From Cryptomeria japonica (Eukaryota > Streptophyta > Pinopsida > Cupressales > Cupressaceae): DNA of 64,000 bases. The notes beneath the pieces were generated by a model, which saw nothing but the letters and a program-made list of their open reading frames with translations, made no database searches and was not told the origin of the DNA. The DNA is taken from contig NW_026729256.1 in the NCBI RefSeq assembly GCF_030272615.1, positions 61,507-125,506 on the forward strand, given 5' to 3'. Made by a program: the position numbers and the translations under genes. Below, in pieces: positions 20,201 to 33,900 of this stretch (its first letter is position 1; every line of letters starts with the position of its first letter).

Positions 20201-21017
20201 CCTTTGAATTTATTACTTTCGTCCCACCAACTTTTTAAACTAGATTGGAATTGCCCATCTCGTCACCACATACTTTGGAATTTAAAATTCCTAGAGGACT
20301 GTGACTTGCGTACCTCAAGTTCTAACTAAATAGGGAAGTGATCGGATATAGAAATCGACAGAATGTTCGTCACCAAGGAGAATTGGCCTTCCATCCATTT
20401 CTGGCCCACCAAGAACCTCTCTAATCTCTCCAAAATGTTGGTGAAGTTCAATCTCCTATTCATCCATGTATATTGGCCATTTTTAGGAAAAACTTCAATC
20501 ACTTCGTTCTCTGCTACAAAACTTTTAAAGTCTTCCATTATTCTGTTGGTCTTCCTCAGACCACCATTTTTTTTCATTCAGGTCCAGAATAGCATTAAAG
20601 TCTCCTCCAACAACTAGCCAGACCTTGCCAATGATTCTAATTCTCTCTGATAGTTCCTTCCAAACTCTCACCTTACCCTCTATTTTAGTCGGTCCATATA
20701 CATTGATCAAAGAAAACTCCGAATTACAAGCAATAAGTTTCACTCTACAAATCATCTAATAGTCAGATGTTTCTCTAGGGGTAATCCTAACCACATGAGG
20801 ATTCCATAAGATTCCCAAACCACTCGCATAGCCCTTAGCTTCTCGGAAAAAACCTTCCCATCTAGAGCAGTAATGCAAGAAACTAAGCGCCTTGTCCAAA
20901 TTCAGCTTGGTTTCTTGGAGCAGAATTACGTCATTAGAGGATTTCTCTAACGAATGCCTAACCAAGCGTTTCTTGTCAAGAGTTGAAAGGCCCTTGATTC
21001 CGAGTGAGAATTCTCAT
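17213..21017 (-). pseudogene. LINE ORF2, broken, unit 2
   Basis: Carries the same shared stops, frameshifts and catalytic replacements as unit 1. It starts MRILTRN, like unit 1 only. Private changes: FTNILERLERF in the endonuclease, AVFFLHPNK before the RT fingers, and WQICKE and GKWVKI in the region before RNase H. RT FVDD is kept at 18925-18936. Confidence 0.88.
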
Positions 21018-22182
21018 TGTCCTCCAATGGAGGATTTACCTCCCTTGGATCTTCTCAAAAAGTTGACCACACCGATCATTCCTTTCTCCTTAGCCCCGTC
21101 CTCTCATTTTTGCTTGTTACTCCTCCTCCCTCTATTACCTTTGGTTCTCCCCAATAGAGCATTAGTCGATTGGTTAATGGATATCGGGTCGATAATGTCC
21201 AAGAAATCTTCATCATCAAATTCCTCTACCAACCTCACATCATATTCCACTTCCGTGTCTGACAGGCCCGTTTGAGCCTCCTGAGATTTGCCAGGGGCCT
21301 TATCTTGCTCAATGATCCTATTTGTGGGGGAAATTTCATCGTGATTTTAAATTTCCCTGTTCTACTCCCTCTTCTTTTCTCCATTCGCTTCTTTGATGAC
21401 CAGAGCCCTTGAGGGGATTATTGACTCATTTCTTGGTGTCGTAATTGCCTTCTCAATCATCTCATGACTCCCGTCCTTCATAAGTCATCTCTTAGCCGAC
21501 CCAACAAATATTTTGCAATTTTATCTCATGTGAGACCTACTTCCACATCTTTCACAAAGGCACTTGTCGACTTCCACTTCAATTTTCTGCATCCATATCC
21601 TACCGTTCGATGTCAATCAAATCTTGGGGGGAACCCTTCTAACTTCAACGATTTTGATTCTGAATACAAATAAGAGTCATTTTCCACCAACCTCTCATCT
21701 ATTTATAGTGTCCCCAAAGTTCTACCTATTTTCTCCATGCTACTTTCTCCCCAATATTCGATCCGTAAATTATACAGCCAAATCCAAATAGGGCAGTCAT
21801 ACGGGGCCAATGGCACTGGGTCGAAATTTGGAAACCACGATTGCATATATAAAGGATAACTTTTGACAATCCAATTACCGTGGTGAAGGGTCTCCTCTTT
21901 CTCTTCCACCTCTGCAAAAATAACAATGAAGAATCCCCTTGGTATGAATTAAGCCACTACCTTGGCTTTCCAATTCTCCTTAATCCAATATTTAATCTGC
22001 CTTCTCTCGTATCTAGATCGTACTACCCTTCGGATAACCACTAGTTCCACCCATAGTTCTATATTTTCTTCAATATCATCTGACATATTAATCTCGACCA
22101 AGTCTGCTTCCACTTCCCTCCGCATTTTTCGACTTGATCCCACCAGTTTCTCCTCCGCGAACATTTCTTGCGGATCCACCAT
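21014..22182 (-). pseudogene. LINE ORF1, broken, unit 2
   Basis: The zinc knuckle again contains a TAA (21521-21523), the only other unit to do so. The stop in the DUF4283-like part and the frameshift are shared. The ATGA overlap with ORF2 is kept. Confidence 0.85.
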
Positions 22183-22253
22183 TATTCCAGAACGGTTCTC
22201 TCAGACTCTCCCTCATCCTCTCCGCTATATAAATATCCCAATCTCCATTCCTT

Positions 22254-23266
22254 GTTATAATATCCTATCATTTAATTTCACACATTATTAATGTTTATAT
22301 ATAAAGATCACGTTTCTAAATGAAAATTTTAATTAAAAAAGGAATTATAATTTTAAAAAAAAAATCTAATAAAATAGATTAAAAATTTTAATTTCTTCAT
22401 TTTAATATTTTGAAAAATTTGATATTTATCTATAATTTAATTTTGAAAGAAAAAATATATTTTATATTAAAAATGAAGAATTTTTTTGTTTGTAAATTTT
22501 CTCTATGCTTTTAAAATTGAGGTTCAAAAAATAAATTTCAAGCTAAATATTAGGGAAGAATTATTTCGATAACTCCTAAGATTATGATTTTCTATTTTAT
22601 GTAAGTTTTTCTTATATTATAGCTTTGTACATAAATTTAAAAGCTTAATGCTTTATATCTATACAATATTATATATTTATATTTTATTACACATCCCTTC
22701 CATTTTACTATTAAAAATGGTCCCAATAAACCTCTCACCAGAAGAGTAAATTTGGGTGATGCTAATGTCTCAGTCCATTGCCAATTCCTCTAATGAGAAT
22801 AAAAATTTGTTTTAAGAGCGTATTGTTTAAATTTTAAAACCTGACCTTTTCTATAGAAGGGAATGGTTATCTAGCTCTTAGAATGCACCGAATATCTATT
22901 ATGATGTATTTATCATGTACAAACGATAATAATGTCTTAATGTATTCTAGAGACTAAGACTGGGTCCCATGGAGGGGGGCTACCTAAAACATAGAGCTGG
23001 AGCTGCTAAGATTTTTTAGGAATATTTTAAAGTTGGCGGTCCCATAAATTTTGTTTTGCACTTCAGCTTAAAAATTTAAGATCGTAAATTTAAGGATGCT
23101 ATGAACTTTGTAGTTGAGATCAACTTAAGTTTAAACTGCTGCAAATTGGTGGTAAATAAATTTAATTATTTTCCTAAAATTTATATGATTGACAAATGAC
23201 ATAATATATACCTAAGCTCGTGGAGCTCTATTTTTTAGGAAAAGATTCTAAAACCTCTGGGCTGAT
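22254..23266. other. AT-rich spacer, unit 2
   Basis: Counterpart of 8520-9532 with about seven substitutions by eye. No gene seen. Confidence 0.6.
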
Positions 23267-24604
23267 ATGGCAGAATTCATCATGAGATACATCACCCTGG
23301 ATGGTAGATGTGCTAGCATTTTCTCACATCATTTTGATATCTTAAACCATTTTAGGCACGGTATATTGATTTCTATTCCCTTTTATTTGGTTTCGTCCTT
23401 GGGGAATAGTTTAGTTAAACATTTTGAAAACCAGGATAACCCTATGATTCATGAAGGGCTTATCTTGTTGATTATGGAATACGCCCAAGATCATGAAGTG
23501 AAACCCTCCCCCATTGATAAAACCCACATTTCCTCCTCTAACCCTGATGTGCTGTTGGTTTCTGATACAAAGATGCATGAGGATGACAGTCGTACTGCCA
23601 TGGATTGGCGTGATAGCAAAGATATGGAGCACCCTGAGTATAGACCAAAGAAATAAGGGGAGCTTATGGTGACCCTAGGAACTAACGGTAGCAGGAAAAT
23701 CAATCCTCCAAGGTGGGCGACAAGTAAGTTCAAATCTGGTAGCAGGAAAATGCAAGACCTGGAGCCACCCACCAAAAGGAAAATGAAACTAAGCAAACCT
23801 AGTGGGTCCAAAGTCCTGGACCATGAGATTAGGTTGGACATCCCTATCAATGTGGATGATGAGAAACATGGGTTTGAGAACAAACAAAATTAAGGTAAGA
23901 TAAAGGAGGAGAGGGTGATGGGAAATTCCCTATTGGAGGCTACTAGAAGTCAGGAGATCTGTTGGAAGTGCGTGGAGAAGGAAATTGGATCCCTAAAAGA
24001 TGGTATTAAAGGAATTGTTGAGACTTTCAGGGAATCCCTTGGGCGCAATAAAACTGAGAAGATCATGAGTATGATCCAGAAAATTTCTCAAGATGTGGAA
24101 ACTATGAAGGTTGACCAAGAGCACAGAATTGAGAAGATGGAAGAGGATGCGAGTGAGATCAAAGAAAACCTGAACAATTTGGTGGAAATCAGTAGGCAGA
24201 TGATGACCAATAGTGCTGATGGTTTGGAAAAAAATAATTCCATGATAACTGATTATAGAACCAGGACCAACACAAGTGAGCCTCCCTTGGGGGAAAAGCA
24301 GAAAAAGATTGCATCGGAGGGTGGAAAGAGTGCTACTGGTGGGAAGACTAGCTCGGGTCCTTGCACTAGAACCAGGAGCCGAACCCAAGGCTAGTGAACC
24401 TCCAGATTCATCATGGAGGATTTGGAGAAAATCAATAAGAGGATTATTTAGAAAAATGCTAAATTGATTCACTCTCTTAGTTGAGTGCTTTGCCTTGTTT
24501 TTTGGTTTAGCTGGTTTTTGTTTTTTGGCTTTTTGTCTGTGTGGGGTTTGTACCCTGTTTTGCTTAGTTTTTCGGTCGGGTTGGCTGCTGGCCTTGGTCT
24601 GTAA
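23267..24604 (+). pseudogene. Retroelement-like reading frame, unit 2
   Basis: Same stops at the two conserved TAA positions (23654 and 23891). It reads past the unit 1 TGA to a TAG at 24392-24394 (RSRTQG at the end). Private replacements include FDILNHF, LLVSDTK, KCVEKEIG and SLGRNKTEK, so this is one of the more diverged parts of the unit. Confidence 0.5.
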
Positions 24605-24957
24605 TACTCTGGGTTTCAGGTCCGTGTAAAGCTTGTTTATCTTTATAAAAAACAATACCCAAAAAGTAAGGCAATCCCATTGATTAAAGGATTAAAAAGG
24701 ATGGTGCAAAGTGATAAAATTGGTTTTTAGTTGTTGTGTGGCTTTGCTCATATTGTTGACAGTAATATCATGCCTATCAAAAGTTGTGCCGAAGTCCTTG
24801 GTTATGCTCAGGCTACTAGTCAAGTCATTCATTCCATTCCTATGCCTACATCCTTGTCTAGTGTGCTCATATTTACATCTTCTATCATAGTGTTCCACCT
24901 CCGTACTCTTAACCTCAACCTTCATACAACAATGTTACTCCTCCATCACAATCCAAT
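24605..24957 (+). other. Retroelement junction, unit 2
   Basis: Counterpart of 10871-11223, with the A-rich element end and a frameshifted gag leader. No intact gene. Confidence 0.4.
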
Positions 24958-25284
24958 ATGTCCAATTTCAATCCATCCACTGAAGCAACCATCAATAACT
25001 TAGCTCAAACTGTTTCATTCCTACAACAATAGTTGGCTTCCATTACCCAATCCAAGTTTAATGTGCCCACATTTAATGTAGCGAGCCCATTATTTGATGG
25101 CATTGTCTATGTTGTCCCTCCTAAACATGTGGAAGTCTCTCAATTAGAGCTTTATAATGGTAAAAGCGATCCCTTGAATCATATGAAAATATTTCAAACT
25201 TTATGTAGTGACTTTCCTCACGATCAAAGACTTATAATGGTGAATCTAGACGTGATGTTTGGAGAAGTTATTAATGGTAATTGA
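24958..25284 (+). pseudogene. Ty3/gypsy gag fragment with private nonsense codon, unit 2
   Basis: Same fragment as unit 1, but CAG at codon 25 is TAG (25030-25032), cutting the fragment after SFLQQ. The other three complete units read Gln here, so this change arose after the unit split and shows no selection on the fragment. Confidence 0.7.
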
Positions 25285-27108
25285 TGTTTAGTCGAGTTTG
25301 AATTGGCAAATGTTGATTCAACCCCCGTCTTAATATATCGTGTTCCATTTGGGTGGATAGTAGTAGAATACGATGGTGGAGGAAAGGTTGGTTGAGAGAA
25401 TTGGATTTTTTCTTGGAGGAGGGATGGAGATTAAGATGATGTATTAGAAAAATGAGAATTAATATTGAATATGAGAGATGAAACTGGATTTAGGATTGAA
25501 ACCGGAAAAATAGGATGATGGATAAAATCTTGGTTAAGATAGATAGATAATAATTCAGAGGAGGGAATATAGATTAACGCGATTGATTGCAAATGAACTT
25601 TTTATTTAGAAGGATGGATGAAATGTTGGTTGTGATTGTTAACTCATCTTCCTTAATCAAATCTTCCTCATTTTAGAAACATAATCTTCTTCATATGTTA
25701 ACTCATTTCCATCTTAGATATTGCTTCTTCTTTCATTAGTTAACTCAATCTTTAAAATAGGACCTTTATGTGCCCATTTATCCATCATGTAAATAAATAA
25801 TTTATTATTATCCTCTCACAGACTCAAAATGGAAAAAAATCATTTTGTAGTTGAGTTGATTCAATGTCATCATTCTTATCCTTATCATCTATTGATTTTT
25901 TATTATAAAACTATAAATAAGATCCTTTCCCCACCCTTTTAGAATCACATTTTATGCAAATTCATTTTATGACATATGTTATGATGTGAGGATCAAGCAT
26001 CCACATACTTTCAAGGTGAACAACATCAACGCATCTTTCTTTCTGAGATTTGTAATGATATTGGTAAATAGGATTTATATTTAATTTCTTTTTTATGTTT
26101 TTGAGTATTTGTATTTCTTATTTTCCAATTTCCATGCAATAAAAGTTCCAAGAAAAATAAAGGAGAAGTTGGGTGCTCTGATCCAAAAACAACATAGAAT
26201 GAAAAGGATAAGAACAAAATTATCTCAGTTGAGGAGGAAGAGGAAGAGGTGAAGAAATTTAAGCACAATACTTGCAACAAAAGTTTCATAGAGAGTCAGA
26301 AGGGATAAAATATAAAAAATAAAAACTATGGAAAAAAAAAGGGCCAATAATAAGAAAATGGAAAATATCAAAGCTTAGACACATAAGAAGAAAGATAAAA
26401 ATAAATCCATATTTTTCCTTGTATAGATCACTTTATAGACTAGGAAAATCATTGGAAGTAGCACAGCTATATAGAATATTTTTTGTAGAGAATGAAAGAT
26501 CGTTATCCAAGTCATATTGGACTTCATTGGGAGTAGTAATTATGTAATGGTAGATATAATATAGGAATTTTTGAAGGAAATGATTGACACCATTAAGGAA
26601 AAAGGAGAGAAGGCAACACAACTATTGGATAACATTTGGACAAGTGCCTTCAGAATTAAACTTGTTCCTAAGTAATAGATCACAAAAAGAGATCTATAAA
26701 AAAAGGAGCTTATGTATAAGTAGATAGTAGATACTCTTTGTTCTTAAAATGATGAGGCCAAGCAAAGAGTGAGAAGTGAGACCATGGAGTCCACTAAAAG
26801 GCCCATGCTAGCCTACTAGCTAAGAGAAGAGTGTCGTGGTAGAAGAAGATAATATAAACAAAACGTAATATATTGTTTATGGTATAATAGGAATAAGTAT
26901 AGATGAATTAGTCAAGGAGATCTAGGATGACACTACACAAACAGAGGAGGATATAAATATAATACAGATTGTGATATCAAGACCTAGATGAACAAACAAT
27001 ACAAACAAAAAATAAATAAATAAAGGAGGAACATAATTGAAAGAGATAAACAAACGTTACAAGATATATTGCATGATAAATGAGAGGATAAAAAAATAGA
27101 GGATCTAG
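25285..27108. other. AT-rich spacer, unit 2
   Basis: Counterpart of 11551-13374. Differences from unit 1 cluster in the first 850 bp; beyond about 26136 I see none. No gene. Confidence 0.5.
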
Positions 27109-27561
27109 AACACAGGTCGCGCACGAGAGTTACTATTAGAAGCGATGTTAAGCAAAAACGAGCGGACGAGAGTTACAACACAGGTCGCGCACTTCACATA
27201 AAAGAACGCCCTCGGGTAACAAGTGGTAGTTGTTAACACAAAACAGCAGTCGTTTACGAGGAGAATGACATGCATGAAGTGCGAGAACTTTAAAAGACAA
27301 TCCAAGAAACGCATTAAATCTAATTTTAGCTCTAAATGCACGAGGAAAAAGGATAAAAATAGATAAATATGTATCTCGCAAAACCGTGCACTATATAAAA
27401 TTCCAGTGGCATGCAAAAAGCCTGTTGCTACTGAATGACAACCATGAAAGTTTTGTATGCAGCAGATTCAGATTGAGCTATATATTGTCCCAGAAGCGAG
27501 GGAAACATTAATAGAGCATTTGGTTCAGTCGGTGATTTCAATAGAGCAGTTGATTCCAAGC
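27109..27561 (+). promoter_or_regulatory. PMEI promoter and leader serving copy 3
   Basis: Identical by eye to the copy 2 promoter: duplicated CGCGCAC boxes, RY element CATGCATG at 27269-27276, and TATA box at 27392-27400. Confidence 0.6.
27435..27476 (+). promoter_or_regulatory. Upstream ORF in PMEI leader, copy 3
   Basis: Same 13-residue uORF as in copy 2, unchanged, ending 85 bases before the PMEI start. Confidence 0.45.
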
Positions 27562-28119
27562 ATGGCGTCCTACAGAAGTGGTCTCTTGTGCGCAATCATG
27601 TTTTTAGCAATTCATGGAGGCTGGGCTCAGACTTCCGATACAATTAGTAATGCCTGCAGTAATGCCTTATATACACACTTTTGCGTTTCATCATTGTCCA
27701 AAGCTTCTGGGGCTTTGGAGGCAGATTTAACCCAGCTTTCTGTTATTGCAGTCCGTTTGTCTAGTGAAGTAGCGAAACCTGTTTCTAGGTTTATAGAAAA
27801 GCTCAAAAAAAGAAATCCCAATGTCTCGGCTCTTGAAGACTGCTCAGATCTGTTGAAGGATACAAGGGAACAGCTTCATGATTCACAGTCAGAACTAAAG
27901 CAATTGTCTAATGTCAATTTCATGGAATATGTCGAAGATGTGCTCACAAGGCTGAGTGGTGTGGAGACTAATCAGGATACATGTTTGAGTGGGTTGAAAG
28001 AAAGCAATGTTCCTGCAACCTTGGTTTCCAGTGTAAAAGATAATACAGATAATCTGACCATGTTGATTAGTGATGCTCTAGCTGTTGTTAGCACTCTTCG
28101 GCAACAGGGACAAATTTGA
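27562..28119 (+). CDS. PMEI/invertase inhibitor family protein, copy 3
   Basis: The protein is identical to copy 2. One silent change, Val124 GTA to GTC (27933), is shared only with copy 5. Signal peptide, Cys32, Cys41, Cys94 and Cys141 are intact. Confidence 0.9.
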   Translation: MASYRSGLLCAIMFLAIHGGWAQTSDTISNACSNALYTHFCVSSLSKASGALEADLTQLSVIAVRLSSEVAKPVSRFIEKLKKRNPNVSALEDCSDLLKDTREQLHDSQSELKQLSNVNFMEYVEDVLTRLSGVETNQDTCLSGLKESNVPATLVSSVKDNTDNLTMLISDALAVVSTLRQQGQI

Positions 28120-29172
28120 CTACTTTAGAAAACAGCTAAACATATTGGCTGTTGGCTTGTGAGGAGGGATATATATAGCAGATAACACATATTTGCTGTT
28201 CAAGCTTCATCTTTGGTTACTTCTTTTGTTTGTGAGATACATCATTGTGCTATTTAGATACCATTTTTGGTAACATACAAATGGAATGTTTGTGATTCAA
28301 GAAATGTTTTAAATGTTGTTATTGTGTTTGATTTTAGAAATATATTTGTAAGATATATTATTGAATTTTAATTTGTTTTGAACATTTATCTTATAGTTTG
28401 TATGAATTATTTTCTTTTTCTGATGTTTTATAATGGAATTTAGATTCTTTTATATTTCATGATAAGTATAATTTTAATAAATTAACTACGATCAATGAAA
28501 AAGAAATTACTAATGAAATGCTTGAAAATCTTGCAGTAAGTATGGTGTACCCTGCATCACTGAGTATTGAAATATTGAAATAAATTAAATTAAATGATGA
28601 ATTATATTTATATTATAAATTAATCGAAAGATTATAATTTTTCAAGAGAGTGATCTGGATACTCATTCTTAAAAACACAAAATTTACTGGCATCTATATA
28701 ATACAGCTTTTCCAATAAATCAATATATTTACTACAGTTTTCACTTGTCTGTAATTTTCAAATAAATTTTCACTTTTATCAAAAAAGACTTAATGGAATG
28801 CGGATCGCCTAATGTAACTGACATTATCCTCAGATAATGTAACTGCCATCTTAATGAATTGTACCAACGGTGACGTGGAAGACCAACTGGTTCATCTTCA
28901 TCATCGTCTCTTTAAAATCGCTCCTATCTATGTTAGAATAATTGCTACTATTTCATTTTCTTCAGTTGCAGGTTTGGACACTTGCTTTCCGGTCCTCCAA
29001 GCGAGCTCTTGGACTTACACCAAATAGGCAACGACATTTTGCTATGAAGATCAGTTAATGCAAGAACCCTCTCGCCTCTCTCAGTATAGTAGTTTCAAAA
29101 CTGATAGGATATATTTGTAATTGAATATGCATCCTCTTCATTTGCACGGGCAAATAACTCTACGACTAAACA
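28120..29172. other. PMEI 3' flank, unit 3
   Basis: Counterpart of 652-1704. It has C for G in the TTACTTCTTTTG word (shared with units 4 and 5) and a private T in TTCAGTTGCAG at the exon-like scrap. Hairpin unchanged. Confidence 0.65.
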
Positions 29173-29848
29173 CAACCTATAAATTCAACCTTAATCTAAC
29201 CCTAATTGAACCCTAACTCTTATTCAACTATGATCCTAATTGGATTCTAGCATGAATCTTAACCCCAATAAAACTTTGCTTCCAATTTAACCTTAACCCT
29301 AATTGAACTCTTATACGAACCCTAACTATAATTAAACCCTTTCCACAATCAAATCCCATCTCTAATTAATTATAACATTAATCCTTAACCCTAATCTCTC
29401 TACTTTAATGTTGATCCTAAACTCAACTCTAACCATACATTTGAACCCTAACTACAACTTCAACCCTAATCTACACCTAATTCAACCCTATTTTTAAACT
29501 TAACCCTAACCCTAATTGAACTATAATCTCAATTAAACTCTAATCCTAACCCTAATCGAGCCCAAACCCTAATCCTAATTGAAGTGTAAGACTAATTTAA
29601 CCCTAACCCTAATGTAATTGAAACACAACCCTAATGCTAACCATAATTTAACTCTAGCACTAATTGTAATTGAACCCTTATTATAAGCTAACCCTAAAAT
29701 TAACCCTTACCATAATTACTAAACCCTATTTTGAACCCGAACCATAACCCTAAAGTAACCTTAATTGTAAATCCATCCCAACCTTAAGCATATCCCAATC
29801 TTTATGCTAACATAACCCATAAACCCATTTGAACCCTAACACTAACCT
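29173..29848 (+). repeat. Degenerate telomere-like block, unit 3
   Basis: Matches the unit 1 block with no difference noticed by eye. Confidence 0.8.
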
Positions 29849-30946
29849 TAAATTTAAATTTAAATTTAATTTAAGATCGTAACAGTTGTTCACTTCTAGT
29901 TTTATTTGGAAAAAAGGTTTGTAAGATTTAAAGAAAAGATTTGGCTTAAAAGTATTGCTCCAATCTCCATTCCTTTTTTAATTTTTTTAATTTTTTAATT
30001 TTTTCTGAAGCGAGATCTTCCTAGGAGGCAATACCCTTTTTTATTAAAAACTGAAAAACAAAATTACACAGTAGACAAAGCCAACCTCTCATTTATACAA
30101 ATACATAATCCCATTACCTATTTCTACCACCCTTTCAATAATCTCCACAGGCATGATACCATAATTCTCTCTCATGTATCTATTGAACTTGTCCAGGCCA
30201 TAATCCTTCATCAGTCTTTTCTTAAACAAAGACCATGCCATTTTTGTTTCACCTTCTTCCCTTCGTCATTCAGGTTGAAATATCCCAACATGCATCTTGA
30301 ATCCAGTGCAGCCCTCATCACTTCCTCGTATATATCTTCCCTCATCATTCTCCTCACTATCCCTATAGCTGCTGAAGGTTTTCCAAGGACCTCAACGATC
30401 TGATTAAATATATTCTCCATCACCACCCTGTCATGAACGTGGCCATCGTTCTAGAAGTCGACTCTTAAAATTTGGATCACAGAGTGTTTTTCTTTGTCAT
30501 TTGCCTTCTTAAAAAGGCGGCTGATCTCTTCCTCTAGCGCTTCCCTAAGTGCAAAGTCCAAAGTCCTCATCCATTCTCAACTTCTCTTTTGTTCCCTCTG
30601 TGCTCTGCAAAACACTTCTTCTCCTAATGTATCCCTTTTAGCATGATCTAGAGTCATCTCCACTGATGTCTATCCTATCCAACTACGACTTCACTCTGCC
30701 CAAAACTGCTACTGACCCGATCCTAAATCTGAACAAAATCTTACCTTACCCAAAAAATTTGTCGTCAAAACATTATACTTTGATTTAGAAGACACAATTC
30801 TAGGCACGAATACACTTCCTTCCATGCCGCCTCTAGCTTGAGTAAGATAAATCTCATCCAATTCTCTCAGGAGGATGTACTTCCCTATCCTCTCCCAAAA
30901 TAGTACTAAACTCATTCTACAGGTCTATCTCATCCAACTCGACCAT

Positions 30947-33900
30947 CTATCTACCTTTTCTTAGACCTTCATTGGCAAGCCAATTAGATACCCTATTTCC
31001 TTCCCTATATGAATGATTGAAACGGTACTCCAAGAATTTGCTCAATTTTTATTCAATCGCTGGTAGCCATTGATTTAATTTCCAGCTGATAAAATTAGAG
31101 CGCATCACTCCATTTAACACCACTTGTGAGTCCCCTTCAATGAGAATATTCGAAACCTCCTTGTTCACACACATGTCCAACCCATTATTGAGTGCACATA
31201 TCTCTGCCTTGTTATTGGTAGCTATTCCCATCAATCCCATAATTGCAATAATCATTTTTCCCGAATCATCCCTCAAAATAGCGCCGAACCCTGCCTTACT
31301 CGGATTTCCTTTGCTAGCTCCATTTAAATTCAACTTAAGCCAACCTGGGGTTGGTTCCCGACATCTTACTCCCTTCCTCTTAGATTGTTTATTAATGATG
31401 TTGCAGATGACTAGATCCTTCAAACCCCATTTCTCTTCCATCATTTTGTCCCATTTGGAGTAAATCTTCACCCGTTTCCCTGGAATATTCCCTTTCACCA
31501 CTTCAACAATTAAATATTCCTTCAAAAAGTCCTCGTCTCTAAAAATAGTCCTATTTATTTCTTTGCATATCCGCCAAGCTACCATGGAAGGACTAGTCAC
31601 CTGGATAAGTCTCCCCATTTTGAATGCTTACTCTCTGTCGGCCAGGAAAGCAAGAATTCCATTAACGTCCTATTCCTAGCCGATCTCCATTCTAACGTTT
31701 CCATCAACCGGTCCCAACATCTCACCACCAACGGACACCAAAAAAAGAGATGTTCAGCGGTTTCCTCATTCCCTCTACATAGGTAACAGATATTAGGACC
31801 TTAAATTCCCATCTCTCCTGTACCGCCTTGAACTTCTAACACCCACTCCTTATCCTCAATACAATCAATTAATGCTTTCACCCCATTCCACGAGTCTCTC
31901 TAGAACCGAGCCTTCTTTCCATTACCAATTTTACAGGACAGATGATTCAAGATTACTCTTCATCTTTCCCAGATGAACCTCCAAATCGTCAAACCTGATT
32001 CAGAGTTGGCCAAGGTAAAATTCCTTTCCAAGTCCTTCTAGTCTAAATATTTTTCCCTCATAAACTTGCACCAAGGTTTTTGAGGAAACATATAGTTTCC
32101 AAGCCAATTTGGCTCCCAAAGCCAGGTTCTATAGATCCATTTTCCTAAGTCGCGCTCCTCTTTCTTCCTTAACGATACACGCCGTATCCTAGTTTATTAG
32201 CATAACTCTCCTAGAATCCTTCAATCCTTCCCATAAGTTCACTTCTTTAACAACCCGTCCAACGTGCCAATGGACCACACGATGAGCCTAAAACATGTAA
32301 TGCTATAGATTGGGATCGTTGATAAAAAACATTTTATCATTTGAATCGTACCAGCCTATGAAAGCCACTTTTTCTTCCATGATTCCGCTTTAGATTGACA
32401 ATTATTGATGATCTCCTCCTATAGCAACCTATTACTTCGATCGATGAACAAGGGAACTCCCAAATATATCGAAGGGAATGATTCTGTTTGGAATTCCAAT
32501 ATTTTTTCAATCTTGTTTTGATTCCTTTGGCTAGTGTTAACAAGGAACACCTGTGACTTATTTTTATTCATGATTTGAATCGATGCCTCCACATACTCAT
32601 CCAAAGTTTCCTTAATCACTACCACTTCCTGATCCGAAGCCTCCCAAAATAAGATCGTATCATCAACAAATTGTGAATGCGAGATTGGCTCCAGGTCTCT
32701 GTGAACCCCGACTCCCTTTAAAAATCCCATCATACAGTTCTTCTTAATGTTCCTGCCCAAAGATTCTACCATTAGAAAAAATAAGGAGGGAGATAAAGGG
32801 TCTCCTTGTCTCAATCCATTGGTGTCTCTAAAGAAACCACATGTATAACCATTGACCAACACTAAGAAATGGGTTGATGAGATGGATTGTCGCATACAAT
32901 CTAGCCATCTATCGTGAAAACCAAATTTATCCAGGACCAAGAGGAGGAATTCCCAATTAACCTAGTCAGACACCTTGCTCATGTATAGTTCTACCACCAT
33001 CCCTTTCATATTCTCTCTTCCCATAGAGTGAAGAGTTTTCGAGACCAGGATGATACTATCGATGATTTCTCTGCCAGGGGTAAATCCGTGTTGCTCCTCC
33101 GAAATGATTTAATGTAAAATATTCTTGAGCCTCAAAGCCATGGCCTTTGAGATGACTTTGTAAATAGAGTTACACAGAGAAATAGGTCTGTAATCCACTA
33201 TCATCTCACAATTATACCTTTGGGGTATAAGAAAAATTATTGCGATGTTGATTTCTCTGACCAGTCTCCTCTTCTTCCTAAACTCTTCCACCATCATCCA
33301 TATGTCCTCCCACCTGATGTCCCAACATTTTTTAAATACTTTTTCTATAAAGGCATCGAGGCCTGGCACTTTATTAGGGTGAAGAAAGAATGCCGCCTCC
33401 TTGACTTCCTCCAGAGAGAAAGGCATATGCAAAGCTTCATTTTCTTCCTGGGATATGACTTGGTCTATTACTTTTAATACGTTATCCCTATATCTAACAT
33501 CACCGCCTATGAAAGAACCAAGTGGGTTTTCAAAATGTTGAACTGCAACCTTCTCAATATCATCTCCTGCTAAACAACACTGACCATTATCATCCTTGAT
33601 TGCTTCAATCTTATTGATCAATCTCATAGCCTTCACCGATGAGTGAAAGAACTTTGTATTTAAGTCCCTAGGTGAAATACACATCTTCCTGGATTTGTTG
33701 CGCCAATAAATCTCCTCCCTAGCCAATACCTCCGATAGACATCCCTTCAATTCCTTTTCTTTTTTATATTCATCATTGGTCATCCCAAAGAGAATTACCT
33801 TCTCATTAAGAGAAGCAAGCTCCTCCTCTAACCTCAAATTATTTTAAAAAATATTCCTAAACGATTCTACATTCCACCTCCTACTTTTATCCTTAAGAAA

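Larger units (their letters stand above)
16242..22237 (-). mobile_element. Full-length, inactive LINE, unit 2
   Basis: Orthologous by position to the unit 1 element, with the same duplication at 16226-16241 and 22238-22253. About 39 substitutions separate it from unit 1 by eye, roughly 0.65%. Shared inactivating changes are all present. Confidence 0.9.
13735..27468 (+). repeat. Tandem repeat unit 2 (13,734 bp)
   Basis: Same length as unit 1, with no net indel. Visual comparison finds roughly 85 substitutions, nearly all between unit positions 2500 and 12400. It shares the LINE zinc-knuckle stop with unit 1 and has a private stop in the gag fragment. Confidence 0.97.
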